A stretch of DNA of 64,000 bases. Source: Geomonas ferrireducens. Lineage in GTDB: Bacteria > Desulfobacterota > Desulfuromonadia > Geobacterales > Geobacteraceae. Positions 17,747 through 26,551 of this stretch are shown one piece after another. A program made the position numbers and the translations under genes. The notes under the pieces are model-generated. The model searched no databases, was not told where the DNA came from, and saw only the letters and a program-made list of their open reading frames with translations. The stretch lies in the NCBI RefSeq assembly GCF_004917065.1, contig NZ_SSYA01000002.1, forward strand, positions 1,322,105-1,386,104, written 5' to 3'. Each line of letters starts with the position of its first letter. Positions within the stretch are counted from its first letter, which is position 1.

Positions 17747-20221
17747 TTAAGAGATTGACCGATCCGCCGCCCGCAGGAACGCCTCGGCCTCCGCCGCGGG
17801 CATCGGTCTTGCGTACAGGTACCCCTGCACCTCGTCGCAGCGGCACGCGCGGAGCTTCGCTTCCTCCTCCTTCGACTCGACCCCTTCAGCGATCACGGTG
17901 ACCCCCATGCTGTGACCTATGGCGACGATGGCCTTCACGATGCCGGCGGCGTCGTCGCGGATGGTGATGTCGCGGACGAAGGACTGGTCGATCTTGATGC
18001 GATCCACGGAGAAGTTCTTCAGGTAGCTCAAGGAGGAATACCCCGTCCCGAAGTCGTCGATGGATATCTTCACCCCCAGCGACTTGAACATGCGCAGAAG
18101 CGCCACCGATTCCGCGGCGTTGTCCATCAGCATGCTCTCGGTCAGCTCCAGGTCGAGGAACTTGGGCTCCAGCCCGGTCTCGAGCAGGGTATCCACCACC
18201 ATCTCCGAAAAATCCTCCTGCATGACCTGCTTTATCGAGACGTTGACGCTGATGGCGATGGGGTGCCCGTTCAGGTGCCATTGCTTGCATTGCGCGCATG
18301 CGCTCTTCAGCACCCACGCCCCCAGCTCCCTGATGAGACCGGTCTGCTCCGCCACCGGGATGAATCGAGCCGGGGCCACGGCGCCCAGGTTCTCATCGTA
18401 CCAGCGGGCGAGTGCCTCCATGGCGACCACCCTCCCCGTTTGCAATTGAATCTGCGGCTGGTAATGCACGGAGATCTGTTCCTTCTCGAGCGCCTCGCGC
18501 AACGCCCGCTCGATGGTGGCCCGCTCCTGCGCCTTCAGGTTCAGCGTCTCGGAGAAGAACTGGTACTGGTTTCCCCCTGCCCCCTTGGCCGCATACATGG
18601 CGAGGTCGGCGTTTTTAAGGAGCGTGGCGATGTCGGAGCCGTCCTCCGGGAAGAGCACTATGCCGATACTCGCCCCGGTGTAGATCTGACGGCCGTCGAC
18701 CTCGAAGGGGTCCTTCACGAGCGCGAGGAGTTTCTCCGCGAGGGTTGCCGCCCCTTCGGGTCCTGCTACCGAGGAACAGAGGATGGCGAACTCGTCGCCA
18801 CCAAGCCTCGCGAAGGTGTCGCTTGCGCGCACAATGCCGCTTATGCGTTGCACCACGAGCTGGAGCAGAACGTCCCCCGCGTGGTGTCCCATAGTGTCGT
18901 TCACGTCCTTGAAGTGATCCAGGTCGAAGAAGAGGATGGCGAAGAATTCACCGTAGCGCCGACAGCGCGCAAGGGCCTGCGCGCTGCGGTCGTAGAACAG
19001 GGTCCGGTTGGCGAGTCCGGTCAACTGATCGAAATAGGCTAGGTTGTGCACCTCCTGCTCCGCCTGCTTGCGCTTCGTGACGTCGTGGCTCAGGCAGAGG
19101 AAGCGCTCCTTCGCCCCGTTGTGGTCGAGCATGGTCGCGCTGAGGCTCACGTGCAGGTCCCGGCCGTCGCTTGAAGAAAGCATCGCCTCCTCCTCGACCA
19201 GCCCCGCACTCGCCGTCACCGTGGCGACCAGGGCTTCGCCCCTGTGCCGCTCCAGGAACAGGTCCGCAAACGGACGTCCGACCAGTACCTCCCGCGGGTA
19301 ACCGAACATCAGCTCCGTTGCGCGGTTTACGTCGAGGATCACGCCATCTGCGGAAACGACGGTCAGGGCCTCCGGCATGGTGGCGATGACGCTGTCGAGG
19401 TAGCTGTTGGCGGCATCAAGCTCCGAGTCGTACACCCTGAGCCTCTCCACCATCGCATTGAAGCACATGGAGACCGAGGTGATCTCGTCGTGCGCCGTCA
19501 CCGGGAGCACGATGTCGCGTCGCCCCGCGGCGACCTGGAGCGCAGCCTCCTTGAGAAGGCGCATCCTTCGGGAGATGGAGAGGGAGATGGCGAGTCCCGA
19601 TGCAAGGGCGCCGATGATGGCGACAGCCGACAGGACCGCCAACAACTTGAGCGCGCTCGTGAGGCTCTCGAAGGTGCCGGCCACGTGGCGGCCGAGGCTC
19701 GCCATCTCTTGGTCGTGCGCGGAGTTCACCTCCTTCAGGAACTCCTGTTCCGCGTTTTCGAAACGCTCCTTCGCTTCGAGCAAGCGCCGCGCCGAAGGAC
19801 GCGCATCGACGACGGCGAGGTAGTCCCGGGACGCCGCGAGCAGGGCCTTTCCGGTCCGCTCTATTGGGTGCGGCTCGCTACCCTGCACTAGGATGCTCCT
19901 GCAGGCGGCGAGGCTCACCAGGAAGTGCTCGCGCCCCTCTTCGATCAGCCGGACCTCCTCCTGACGTGCGTCACCGTGGCGCTCCCCGTGCTTCTCCTCC
20001 GTCACCGTGGTAAGAAAGGCGTACTCCATCGAGGAGGAGACAATGCGCAGCCCGGCGTAACGCAGATCCTTCAAGGCGAGCAGATGCGGGATCACCTCTC
20101 GGTTCACCTTATTGAAGCTGTCTTTGACATGCTGGGCGCCGCTTATGCCTCCAACGGCGAGGATGAGGGTGGCGCAGATGATGGCCAAGTAGCTAAGCAG
20201 CAGTTTCAGCCAGAGTTGCAT
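17747..20221 (-). CDS. PAS-GGDEF-EAL cyclic-di-GMP turnover protein
   Basis: Inner-membrane signalling enzyme of 824 residues. An N-terminal helix, a periplasmic four-helix sensor (about 30-185) and a second helix lead to a HAMP linker, a PAS domain (about 270-390), a GGDEF domain and an EAL domain. The cyclase site is intact (RLGGDEFAIL) and the inhibitory RXXD site is present as RASD exactly five residues earlier. The phosphodiesterase site also looks intact: MEALARW and SIDDFGTGYSSLSYL. The protein could thus both make and break c-di-GMP; which activity dominates cannot be read. It has no partner gene and runs opposite to the decarboxylase. Confidence 0.93.
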   Translation of the reverse strand: MQLWLKLLLSYLAIICATLILAVGGISGAQHVKDSFNKVNREVIPHLLALKDLRYAGLRIVSSSMEYAFLTTVTEEKHGERHGDARQEEVRLIEEGREHFLVSLAACRSILVQGSEPHPIERTGKALLAASRDYLAVVDARPSARRLLEAKERFENAEQEFLKEVNSAHDQEMASLGRHVAGTFESLTSALKLLAVLSAVAIIGALASGLAISLSISRRMRLLKEAALQVAAGRRDIVLPVTAHDEITSVSMCFNAMVERLRVYDSELDAANSYLDSVIATMPEALTVVSADGVILDVNRATELMFGYPREVLVGRPFADLFLERHRGEALVATVTASAGLVEEEAMLSSSDGRDLHVSLSATMLDHNGAKERFLCLSHDVTKRKQAEQEVHNLAYFDQLTGLANRTLFYDRSAQALARCRRYGEFFAILFFDLDHFKDVNDTMGHHAGDVLLQLVVQRISGIVRASDTFARLGGDEFAILCSSVAGPEGAATLAEKLLALVKDPFEVDGRQIYTGASIGIVLFPEDGSDIATLLKNADLAMYAAKGAGGNQYQFFSETLNLKAQERATIERALREALEKEQISVHYQPQIQLQTGRVVAMEALARWYDENLGAVAPARFIPVAEQTGLIRELGAWVLKSACAQCKQWHLNGHPIAISVNVSIKQVMQEDFSEMVVDTLLETGLEPKFLDLELTESMLMDNAAESVALLRMFKSLGVKISIDDFGTGYSSLSYLKNFSVDRIKIDQSFVRDITIRDDAAGIVKAIVAIGHSMGVTVIAEGVESKEEEAKLRACRCDEVQGYLYARPMPAAEAEAFLRAADRSIS

Positions 20222-20310
20222 AGGGAAGTCTCTCGCGGAACAGGATCAGACACCCCTATCGTATCGGTCGGTGAGGATAAAATGTTAATGATAATCGACC
20301 TGCCGCACTA

Positions 20311-20346
20311 AAAAGGCGCCCGGGGATGCCGGACGCCTTTCTCCGT
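20311..20346 (-). terminator. Intrinsic terminator after hcp
   Basis: Stem AAAGGCGCCCGG (20313-20324) with CCGGACGCCTTT (20329-20340), one mismatch near the middle, and T-rich sequence on the leftward side. It lies 20 bases past the hcp stop and separates it from the c-di-GMP gene. Confidence 0.8.
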
Positions 20347-20362
20347 CTTTATTTTCGCCTCA

Positions 20363-22018
20363 TCATTGCGCCAGTGCATGCCTCAAATCCTCATCCGGCG
20401 TCGTGATCGGGCCAAGGTCGTAATTTTGCACCAGGACGTCGAGCACTGCCGGCGAAACGTAGGCCGGCAGCGTGGGGCCGAGTCGGATCCCCTTTATGCC
20501 GAGATGTAGCAGGGTGAGCAGGATCACGTGGGCCTTCTGCTCGTACCAGGAGAGGATCATGGAGAGCGGAAGGTCATTCACCTCGCACTGAAAGGCGTCC
20601 GCCAGCGCGACGGCGATGCGGATCGCAGAGTAGGCGTCGTTGCACTGCCCGACGTCCAGCAGGCGGGGGATGCCGCCGATATCACCGAACTCGAGCCGAT
20701 TGAAGCGGTTCTTGCCGCAGGCGAGGGTAAGGATCACGCAGTCCTTGGGTACCTTCTCGGCCAGCTCCGTGTAGTAGTTTCTCCCCGCCTTTGCCCCGTC
20801 GCAGCCGCCGATCAGGAAGAAGCGCTTCACCAGGCCGTTTTTCACCGCGTCCACCACGGCACCCGCGACCTTGAACACCGCCTCGTGCCCGAACCCCACC
20901 AGGATCTCCTGCCCCGGGTTTTCCGGGAGATCGGGGAGCGAGAGGGCCTTGTCGATCACCGGGGTGAAATCGTGCCCTTCAAGGTGCGGGATGCCGGGCC
21001 AGGCCACCTCGCCCCAGGTGAAGAGACGGTCGGTGTAGGAGGGGTCCGGTTTCTGGATGCAGTTGGTGTTGAAGACGATGGCCCCCTTGAAGTCTGGGAG
21101 TTCACGGACCTGGTTCTGCCAGGCGGTGCCGAAGTGCCCGGCGAAATGGGGATACTTCCTGAGGCCGGGATAACCGTTGGCGGGAAGCATCTCGCCGTGG
21201 GTGTAGACGTAGATCCCCTTCCCCTCGCTCTGCTTCAGGATCTCCTCCAGCATCGGCAGGTCGTGCCCGGAGACGACGATGCCCTTCCCGCCGCGCGTCC
21301 CGAGGTTCACCTTCATCGGCTCGGGAGCCTGAAAGTTCTCGGCATGGCCGTCGTAAAGCAGCTCCATGGTGCGCAGGTTCCACTTGCCGCACTCAAGGGA
21401 GAGGTTGACGAACTCCTCGAGCGTCGCCGCTTCGTTCGTCGTCGCGGCGAGGGAGCGGTGGATGAATTCGTAGATGCCGTCGTCCTCCTTCCCCATCTCG
21501 ACGGCGTGCCACGCGAAGGCCCCCATCCCCAAGAGCCCGTAGATGAGAATCTCGATGGTTGAGAGGAGATTCGGGTCCTGATGCCAGGTGAGGACGCCGT
21601 GGTGCTTCCCCTGATCGATGAGCGCCTGAGTCCCCGCGGCGGGCTGCCAAAGTGCAGCCTCTTCGGTCAATTGCGGCGCCTCTCCCCCCTTTTGCTGCCG
21701 GTAGGTCTGTTCGTAGAGGGACTTCGCCTTCTCCTTCATCTGGTAACACTTCTGCAGGCGCCGGGCGATGTCTTCGGGGTCGAAGTTCACGTTGGTGACC
21801 CTGGTGAAGAGTCCGTCCAGCATGAAACGATCGACCTCCTGGTCTTTCGCCCCCAGCTCCCTCGCCCGGCTCGCGTAGAGCGCCACCCCCTGCAGCCCGT
21901 GGATCATCAGGTCCAACAAGGCCGAAACCTGCGGGTCCTTGCCGCAGTTCCCCATCACGTCGCACCCCACCCCGCGGGCCGCCTGCTCACATTGCCGACA
22001 AAACATCGCGCTAGCCAT
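20363..22018 (-). CDS. hcp: Hybrid-cluster protein (hydroxylamine/NO reductase type)
   Basis: Cytoplasmic redox enzyme of 551 residues. The N-terminal cluster motif MFCRQCEQAARGVGCDVMGN-type, CX2CX8CX5C, binds the [4Fe-4S] cluster typical of the family in anaerobes. Ligands of the hybrid 4Fe-2O-2S cluster lie in NTNCIQ, LACGKNRF and GQCNDAYSAI. Hcp reduces NO to N2O and hydroxylamine to ammonia in vitro, and protects from nitrosative stress. Start ATG at 22018 follows GGGAGG. A perfect 22-bp palindrome sits 15 bases before the start, a strong candidate operator for a nitrosative-stress regulator. No hcr reductase gene is adjacent, so the electron donor is elsewhere. Confidence 0.96.
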   Translation of the reverse strand: MASAMFCRQCEQAARGVGCDVMGNCGKDPQVSALLDLMIHGLQGVALYASRARELGAKDQEVDRFMLDGLFTRVTNVNFDPEDIARRLQKCYQMKEKAKSLYEQTYRQQKGGEAPQLTEEAALWQPAAGTQALIDQGKHHGVLTWHQDPNLLSTIEILIYGLLGMGAFAWHAVEMGKEDDGIYEFIHRSLAATTNEAATLEEFVNLSLECGKWNLRTMELLYDGHAENFQAPEPMKVNLGTRGGKGIVVSGHDLPMLEEILKQSEGKGIYVYTHGEMLPANGYPGLRKYPHFAGHFGTAWQNQVRELPDFKGAIVFNTNCIQKPDPSYTDRLFTWGEVAWPGIPHLEGHDFTPVIDKALSLPDLPENPGQEILVGFGHEAVFKVAGAVVDAVKNGLVKRFFLIGGCDGAKAGRNYYTELAEKVPKDCVILTLACGKNRFNRLEFGDIGGIPRLLDVGQCNDAYSAIRIAVALADAFQCEVNDLPLSMILSWYEQKAHVILLTLLHLGIKGIRLGPTLPAYVSPAVLDVLVQNYDLGPITTPDEDLRHALAQ

Positions 22019-22033
22019 TTACGCCTCCCTTGA

Positions 22034-22055
22034 GTGATTGGAATTTTCCAATCAC
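22034..22055. promoter_or_regulatory. Perfect 22-bp palindrome upstream of hcp
   Basis: Arms GTGATTGGAA and TTCCAATCAC are exact inverted repeats separated by TT. It lies between the hcp Shine-Dalgarno and the presumed promoter. The dyad size fits a Crp/Fnr-family dimer such as HcpR, the known hcp regulator in related bacteria, but the half-site is not the usual one, so the regulator is inferred only. Confidence 0.7.
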
Positions 22056-22187
22056 AGAGTTTTCCAGAAGCGTTTCTTTTTTCAACTACAAAAAGGGAGG
22101 GAGCGAAGATCAGGCGAAAAGAAAGAGAGGAGTGCGACGTGGCAATTGGTGCGGCATGCGCGGGGCAGGAGCTTGGTGTGGCGTGAA

Positions 22188-24803
22188 TCAGTGAGGCATA
22201 GACGGTGTGAGAAGGTCGGCCAACACCGCGGAGACTTCCGAGGCGCGGTAGGGTTTCGCCATGGTCGCCTTAAAGCCGAAAGCGGTGTAATCGGACATGA
22301 TCGGGTCGTTGGAGTAGCCGCTTGAGACGATGAGGCAGGCATTCTTGTCGATCTCCAGGATGTGCCCGGCCGCCTCCTTCCCCCCCATTCCACCAGGTAT
22401 GGTCAGATCCATGATCACCGCATCAAAGGGTGCTGCGTCCTCAATGGCGGCGGCGTACAGTTCCACAGCCTCGCTGCCGTTGCAGCAGGTACTGACCGTG
22501 CATCCCAATGCAGCAAGGATCTCGGCCATGAGATCGCGGATCATCTGCTCGTCATCCATCACCAGGACCTTGCGTGCCGCGTGCTGCAGCGTGGCCTTCT
22601 GCGCCTGTGTCGCTTCCGTCTTTGCCGCGGCCTCCATCCTGGCGGCCGGCAGCAGTATCTCCAGGGTGGTCCCCTGGTCCGGCTGCGAGTGCACCGTGAT
22701 GTAACCACCATGCCTCGTAATTACCGAGTGGGCCGAGGAGAGCCCCAACCCCTTTCCTCCCGACTTCGTGGTGAAATAGGGATCGAAGATCCTCTTCTGG
22801 TCCTCAGCCGAGATGCCGCACCCGGTGTCGGTGAACAGAAGCTTGACGTAAGCCCCTGATGGAAGGGCGAAACGGTTTTCGTCGGCCAGGGAGATGTTCA
22901 TGGCGCTCACGGTAAAGGTCCCCCCCCGCGGCATCGCCTGCACCGCGTTGATCGCGATGTTGTTGAAGACCTGGTGCATCTGCCCCTCGTCGACCTCTAT
23001 CAGGTGCAGGTTGCCCGGAATATCCAGGACGCTCAGCACGCTCGTTCCACGCAGCGCGAGCGACACCGCCTCCTCGATCAGGTGCCTTGCGGCAACACAC
23101 TTTTTGATCGGTTTCCCACCCTTGGCGAAGGTGAGTAGCTGGGTGGACAGTTCCGAGGCGCGCTGGCAAGCCTTCTCGGCCTGCTGGAGGAGCTTTTTCC
23201 CGCGCTCCGGCTCCTCGAGGGTCATCTGGGCGAGGGTGATGTTCCCCATGATGCCGGTCAGGATGTTGTTGAAGTCGTGGGCGATACCGCCAGCCAGCAC
23301 CCCCAGCGATTCCAGCTTTTGCATCTTCAGGAGTTCCTGCTGCGACCTCTCCCGCTCCGTGATGTCGCTGTTGATCTCCATGATGCGCCACGGGCGGTTT
23401 TCCCTGTCGACCTGCAGGACCCATCTGCTATTGACGATGATACCGGCGCCCGCAGCCGTAGTGTGGGTGAGCCTTCCCTCCCAGCGCCCGTTGCGGCGCA
23501 GTTCCTCGTAGATCTCCTCCTGCGCTTTCGGGAAGCGGGTCGCCAAAAGCGGGTGGATCACCTTCCCGATCGCCTCTTCCGGCGCGTATCCGTAGATGGC
23601 CGCCGCTCTCTGGTTCCAGTACAGGATGGTTCCTTCCATATCGAGCAGAACGATGGCGTCGTGGGCAAGATCGAGCAGGTCGGACTTCTCCCGCAGCACA
23701 TCTTCCTTCTTCATCCTTTCCTGCAGCTCGAAGCAAAGCGCCTCGGCCATCTCGTCGAAGCAAAGCCCAAGCCTCCCGAGTTCCCCCCCCCCTGCCTCCT
23801 GACCGACCCTGACCTCCAGGTCCCCGCCGGCCAGGGCGCGCGAGGCGTGCTCCAATGCGCTGATCCGGTTCACGATGAGCCGTTTGCTGAGCCAGATGTT
23901 GAGCACGAACACGGAGACGAGTATCAGGAACATGACCCCCAGGTTGAGGATGAGCTCCCGGTTCGCCCCCTCGAGCATGATGTCGACCGGCGTCCCCCCC
24001 CTGATGTAGGCGTAGGGGGGTAGCTCCGGTCTGAGCCGGATTTTGCGGTAGGCGGACAGACGATGGATGCCGTCGTTTGAGACGATGTCGATGATCCCCG
24101 TCTCCGGCCCGTTCTTCATCTTCTCGAAGTGGTTGGTCCGGTCCGGCTTGCCGACGAACTTCTCGGGATCGATGGTGCGGTAGAGAAAGGTACCTTTGTG
24201 GTCGAAGATGCCGAACGAGGTGCCTGCTGGCATTTTGGCCGCCTCCAGCAGGTTTCCGATGATGGTGAGGTCGATGCCGAAGAGGATCGCCCCATCAAAG
24301 GCGCCGGTCGCACCCTTGAGCGGGTAGGCGAAGTTGATGATAGGTTTTTTGCTGGCCCTCCCCACGGTGTACTCCCCGGGAGAGAAGCGGCCGCTGTCCC
24401 TGGCGTCCTTGAAGGCCTTCCTGTCCGCGAGGGAGACCGGTCTACCGCTCGGCAGCGCTGTCGCCCAGGTCACCCCCTGGCGATCCACGATCATTATGTT
24501 CGCGTACATCGGGAATTTTTTCTGCAGCCCGGCAAGCAGTTGGTCAACCGCGGCAGCATCTTTTGCGCGCACCTGCGGCATGAGGGACAGGAGCTCCATC
24601 ATCTGCTCCGCCGCCTCGACCTTGCTGTTGAGCTCGGAGGCTATGTTGTCAAGGAGATAGGTGGTCGCACGGGTGGAGAGGCGCAGGTCGTCGGCGCGCC
24701 CCTGCAGCCCGGCATGGATGATCAGGGCGACCGAGGGGAGCGCCATGATCATCAACATGCACACAATCAGAAGATGAATCGGTAGTGATTTCAACCAATG
24801 CAT
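22188..24803 (-). CDS. Cache-domain hybrid sensor histidine kinase
   Basis: Inner-membrane kinase of 871 residues. Two helices (about 7-27 and 285-305) bracket a periplasmic double-Cache sensor (RQGVTWATALPSGRPVSLAD is typical of dCache domains). Then come HAMP (about 310-360), PAS (about 385-510, LDLAHDAIVLLDMEGTILYW), the histidine in [13 protein letters not shown], the ATPase domain with NIAINAVQAM, DTGCGIS and GKGLGLSSAHSV, and a C-terminal receiver whose acceptor aspartate is in VIMDLTIPGGMGG. All motifs look functional. A GTG start nine codons earlier exists; I prefer ATG at 24803, preceded by GTGGGA. No cognate output regulator is adjacent. Confidence 0.9.
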   Translation of the reverse strand: MHWLKSLPIHLLIVCMLMIMALPSVALIIHAGLQGRADDLRLSTRATTYLLDNIASELNSKVEAAEQMMELLSLMPQVRAKDAAAVDQLLAGLQKKFPMYANIMIVDRQGVTWATALPSGRPVSLADRKAFKDARDSGRFSPGEYTVGRASKKPIINFAYPLKGATGAFDGAILFGIDLTIIGNLLEAAKMPAGTSFGIFDHKGTFLYRTIDPEKFVGKPDRTNHFEKMKNGPETGIIDIVSNDGIHRLSAYRKIRLRPELPPYAYIRGGTPVDIMLEGANRELILNLGVMFLILVSVFVLNIWLSKRLIVNRISALEHASRALAGGDLEVRVGQEAGGGELGRLGLCFDEMAEALCFELQERMKKEDVLREKSDLLDLAHDAIVLLDMEGTILYWNQRAAAIYGYAPEEAIGKVIHPLLATRFPKAQEEIYEELRRNGRWEGRLTHTTAAGAGIIVNSRWVLQVDRENRPWRIMEINSDITERERSQQELLKMQKLESLGVLAGGIAHDFNNILTGIMGNITLAQMTLEEPERGKKLLQQAEKACQRASELSTQLLTFAKGGKPIKKCVAARHLIEEAVSLALRGTSVLSVLDIPGNLHLIEVDEGQMHQVFNNIAINAVQAMPRGGTFTVSAMNISLADENRFALPSGAYVKLLFTDTGCGISAEDQKRIFDPYFTTKSGGKGLGLSSAHSVITRHGGYITVHSQPDQGTTLEILLPAARMEAAAKTEATQAQKATLQHAARKVLVMDDEQMIRDLMAEILAALGCTVSTCCNGSEAVELYAAAIEDAAPFDAVIMDLTIPGGMGGKEAAGHILEIDKNACLIVSSGYSNDPIMSDYTAFGFKATMAKPYRASEVSAVLADLLTPSMPH

Positions 24804-25046
24804 TACAAGAATCCCACTATCAGAGGGCACAGATACACATCATATCCAGAATTAACGGATAAAAATAATAAGTGACCATGAGTTCAAAGTCAAAATTACT
24901 TTTCGGGATCTTTCGAATGCTCAGTGTCGAATTGGAACTCAGCCCACTGCGTAATGCCCTACGCGGGGGGGCAGGGTTGCCTAAGCCGGGCCTGTGCCTA
25001 TACTTGCCGTGACCCGCTACGGCACAGCTGCCAAGGGAGGTATCGC

Positions 25047-25379
25047 ATGCACCGCACCGCACGGAGCGCGCTTCTAACCGTCATCGTACTCTCGGCATTC
25101 GCCGCGAACGGATATGCACTGACCGGGCTCAACCAGTGCGGTCCCGGCATCGCCCCGCCACTCGGGCTGCGCTGCAGCCGGAACCAACTGCTGTTAGGGT
25201 ACCGAAACGCAGCCGGGGCCTGCCTCTGGGTCTGCTGCACGCCCAACAGCGACGGCGGGACGTACGACTGCTCAGGCGACCCCGCCCCTTCCAACTACAA
25301 GATGGACCTACGCAAGGTTCAGCCCCGTCCCTGGAAGAATATCTTTAACGTCCCGCCTGTTTTTGAAAAAGAGGAGTGA
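25047..25379 (+). CDS. Small secreted Cys-rich protein
   Basis: Protein of 110 residues with a signal peptide ending about FAANGYA. The mature part has seven cysteines (in NQCGPG, RCSRNQ, ACLWVCCTPN and YDCSGD), which could form disulfides or bind metal, and a proline-rich end. I recognise no family. The ATG at 25047 follows a clear GGGAGG, so the longer frame upstream is not used. It sits between a divergent kinase and the csbD gene, with no evident operon. Confidence 0.6.
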   Translation: MHRTARSALLTVIVLSAFAANGYALTGLNQCGPGIAPPLGLRCSRNQLLLGYRNAAGACLWVCCTPNSDGGTYDCSGDPAPSNYKMDLRKVQPRPWKNIFNVPPVFEKEE

Positions 25380-25518
25380 GCTTCAGCTAAAATGGGTGCA
25401 GTAACATCCACATATAGGTCTGTATCTTCATGGTTGTTCCGTGATAAAATTTCCTTGTAGCAAAAGCGAATAGCGACGCAAACAAGCACCATGAACGGCG
25501 TAAGCCCGGAGGTGGATC

Positions 25519-25734
25519 ATGAGATCCAGTACAAAAGACACAACAAAGGGTGCCTTGCACGAAGCAAAGGGTAAAGTAAAGGAAAGTATCGGCAGCACCT
25601 TCCGGAACGTTTCTCTGGAAGCCGAAGGCAAGGGCGAAAAAGTAGCCGGTAAAGTGCAGAAAAACATCGGCAAGGCAGAAAAGAACATAGAGGATGATCT
25701 GGACGTGGAAAGAAGCCGTAAAGGCAGGATCTAA
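25519..25734 (+). CDS. CsbD family stress protein
   Basis: Small hydrophilic protein of 71 residues. It contains the CsbD signature twice over in degenerate form: GALHEAKGKVKESIG and AEGKGEKVAGKVQKNIGKAEKN. CsbD proteins accumulate in general stress and entry to stationary phase in many bacteria; the molecular role is unknown and the protein is probably disordered or a loose helical bundle. Start supported by GGAGGTGG. A bidirectional terminator follows. Confidence 0.85.
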   Translation: MRSSTKDTTKGALHEAKGKVKESIGSTFRNVSLEAEGKGEKVAGKVQKNIGKAEKNIEDDLDVERSRKGRI

Positions 25735-25759
25735 GGCTTCTTGTTCAAGTCGGACGAAG

Positions 25760-25793
25760 AAAAGGGGACGCCGGGCGGCGCCCCCTTTTTTGT
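25760..25793. terminator. Bidirectional intrinsic terminator
   Basis: Stem AAAAGGGG-ACGCC with GGCG-CCCCCTTTT and T runs on each side, between the convergent csbD gene and the leftward zinc-ribbon-like gene. It probably stops both. Confidence 0.85.
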
Positions 25794-25830
25794 TAAGTCA
25801 TTACGGGTTGGTAGACATCACGTTGCGGCG

Positions 25831-26106
25831 TTAGAGGCCGGGGAGCGGGGTTCCGCAGTAGGGGCAGACCGTACAGGAGGCGTCGACGTAACGCAGGCAG
25901 GGTTGGAAAACGCACTGTTTCGGCTGCCTCCCCGCTGGCGCTAAGGGCGCTAAGGGCGCTACGGGCGCTACGGAGGTAACGGGGACGACATGGACCGGCT
26001 CGCTCTGGGCGGCCTCTTTGAGGGGGATGCACTCCATCGCTTCTTCCATCTGGAGCCTGCGTTTCTCTACCTTCTTCGCTTTCTTCAACTTGCCGTTTTT
26101 CGACAT
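25831..26106 (-). CDS. Small protein with Pro/Ala linker and C-terminal zinc-ribbon-like motif
   Basis: Protein of 91 residues in three parts: a basic coiled N-terminus (KLKKAKKVEKRRLQMEEAME), a linker of VAPVAPLAPLAP type, and a C-terminus with five cysteines, of which CTVCPYCGTPLPGL forms a typical rubredoxin-like zinc knuckle, paired with CVFQPC upstream. It may bind zinc; no further function can be given. The linker is coded by four tandem 9-bp units. Start ATG at 26106 follows GGAAGTGAAG. Expression is therefore plausible although the family is not one I know. Confidence 0.6.
   Translation of the reverse strand: MSKNGKLKKAKKVEKRRLQMEEAMECIPLKEAAQSEPVHVVPVTSVAPVAPLAPLAPAGRQPKQCVFQPCLRYVDASCTVCPYCGTPLPGL
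25937..25972. repeat. Four tandem 9-bp units in a coding linker
   Basis: GGCGCTAAG, GGCGCTAAG, GGCGCTACG and GGCGCTACG follow each other head to tail inside the leftward small-protein gene and code its Ala-Pro-Val/Leu linker. Changes in copy number would keep the frame. Confidence 0.9.
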
Positions 26107-26133
26107 TCTTCACTTCCATGGAGCGGACAGTAA

Positions 26134-26164
26134 AAAGGGGGTACCCAACGCGGGTAGCCCCTTT
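26134..26164 (-). terminator. Intrinsic terminator-like hairpin
   Basis: Stem AAAGGGGGTACCC with GGGTAGCCCCTTT, loop AACGC; read leftward it ends in TTTTTA. It lies in front of the leftward small-protein gene and could end transcripts coming from the exporter operon about 390 bases to the right. Confidence 0.65.
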
Positions 26165-26551
26165 GCCGCTTGTAGCTGCAGGATTTCGGGAATCGGAGCT
26201 ATATCAGACCCCGGAGCCGAATGCAAGCGTTACGTCCGAGATGAGGCGGTAGCCATTGCAGCAGACTACAGAAGCGTTGTCGCCGCCCGTTGAGGCTCCC
26301 GGTTCGCTATGCGGAACCGGCACACTGAAAGAACTTGCACCCGCCGCTGGGCCTGGTACTACGCGACGGCGCGGCGTTCCCACATGACTGGTCAATATCC
26401 CCCTGCATCCGGACCGTGAGTTACTGTAGCGGGGTGTGGCATGCCACAAAAGTGTTGCAAGCATGCTGTGGCATGCCACAGTTTCTCCTACATCATTAAA
26501 GAGCCCCCTTGCCGTGCGGGCACCTGAGTCCCGCACTGTAGTCCTATCAAG
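26165..26551. other. Intergenic region after the exporter operon
   Basis: About 390 bp without a credible gene: a 110-codon leftward frame here has no ribosome binding site and no family. It contains the twin palindromes at 26435-26481. No tRNA or riboswitch seen. Confidence 0.5.
26435..26481. repeat. Two identical perfect palindromes 32 bp apart
   Basis: TGTGGCATGCCACA occurs at 26435-26448 and again at 26467-26480, the second extended by one pair to 16 bp (26466-26481). Centres are 32 bp apart, close to three turns of the helix, so a protein bound at each would face the same side. Because each copy is self-complementary, the two copies could also pair with each other as a 14-bp stem with an 18-base loop in RNA. 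They lie about 70 bases past the end of the exporter ATPase gene. Confidence 0.8.

Noticed and set aside
26204..26536. 110-codon leftward gene after the exporter operon
   Set aside because: No Shine-Dalgarno, no recognisable domain, and it runs across the twin palindromes.
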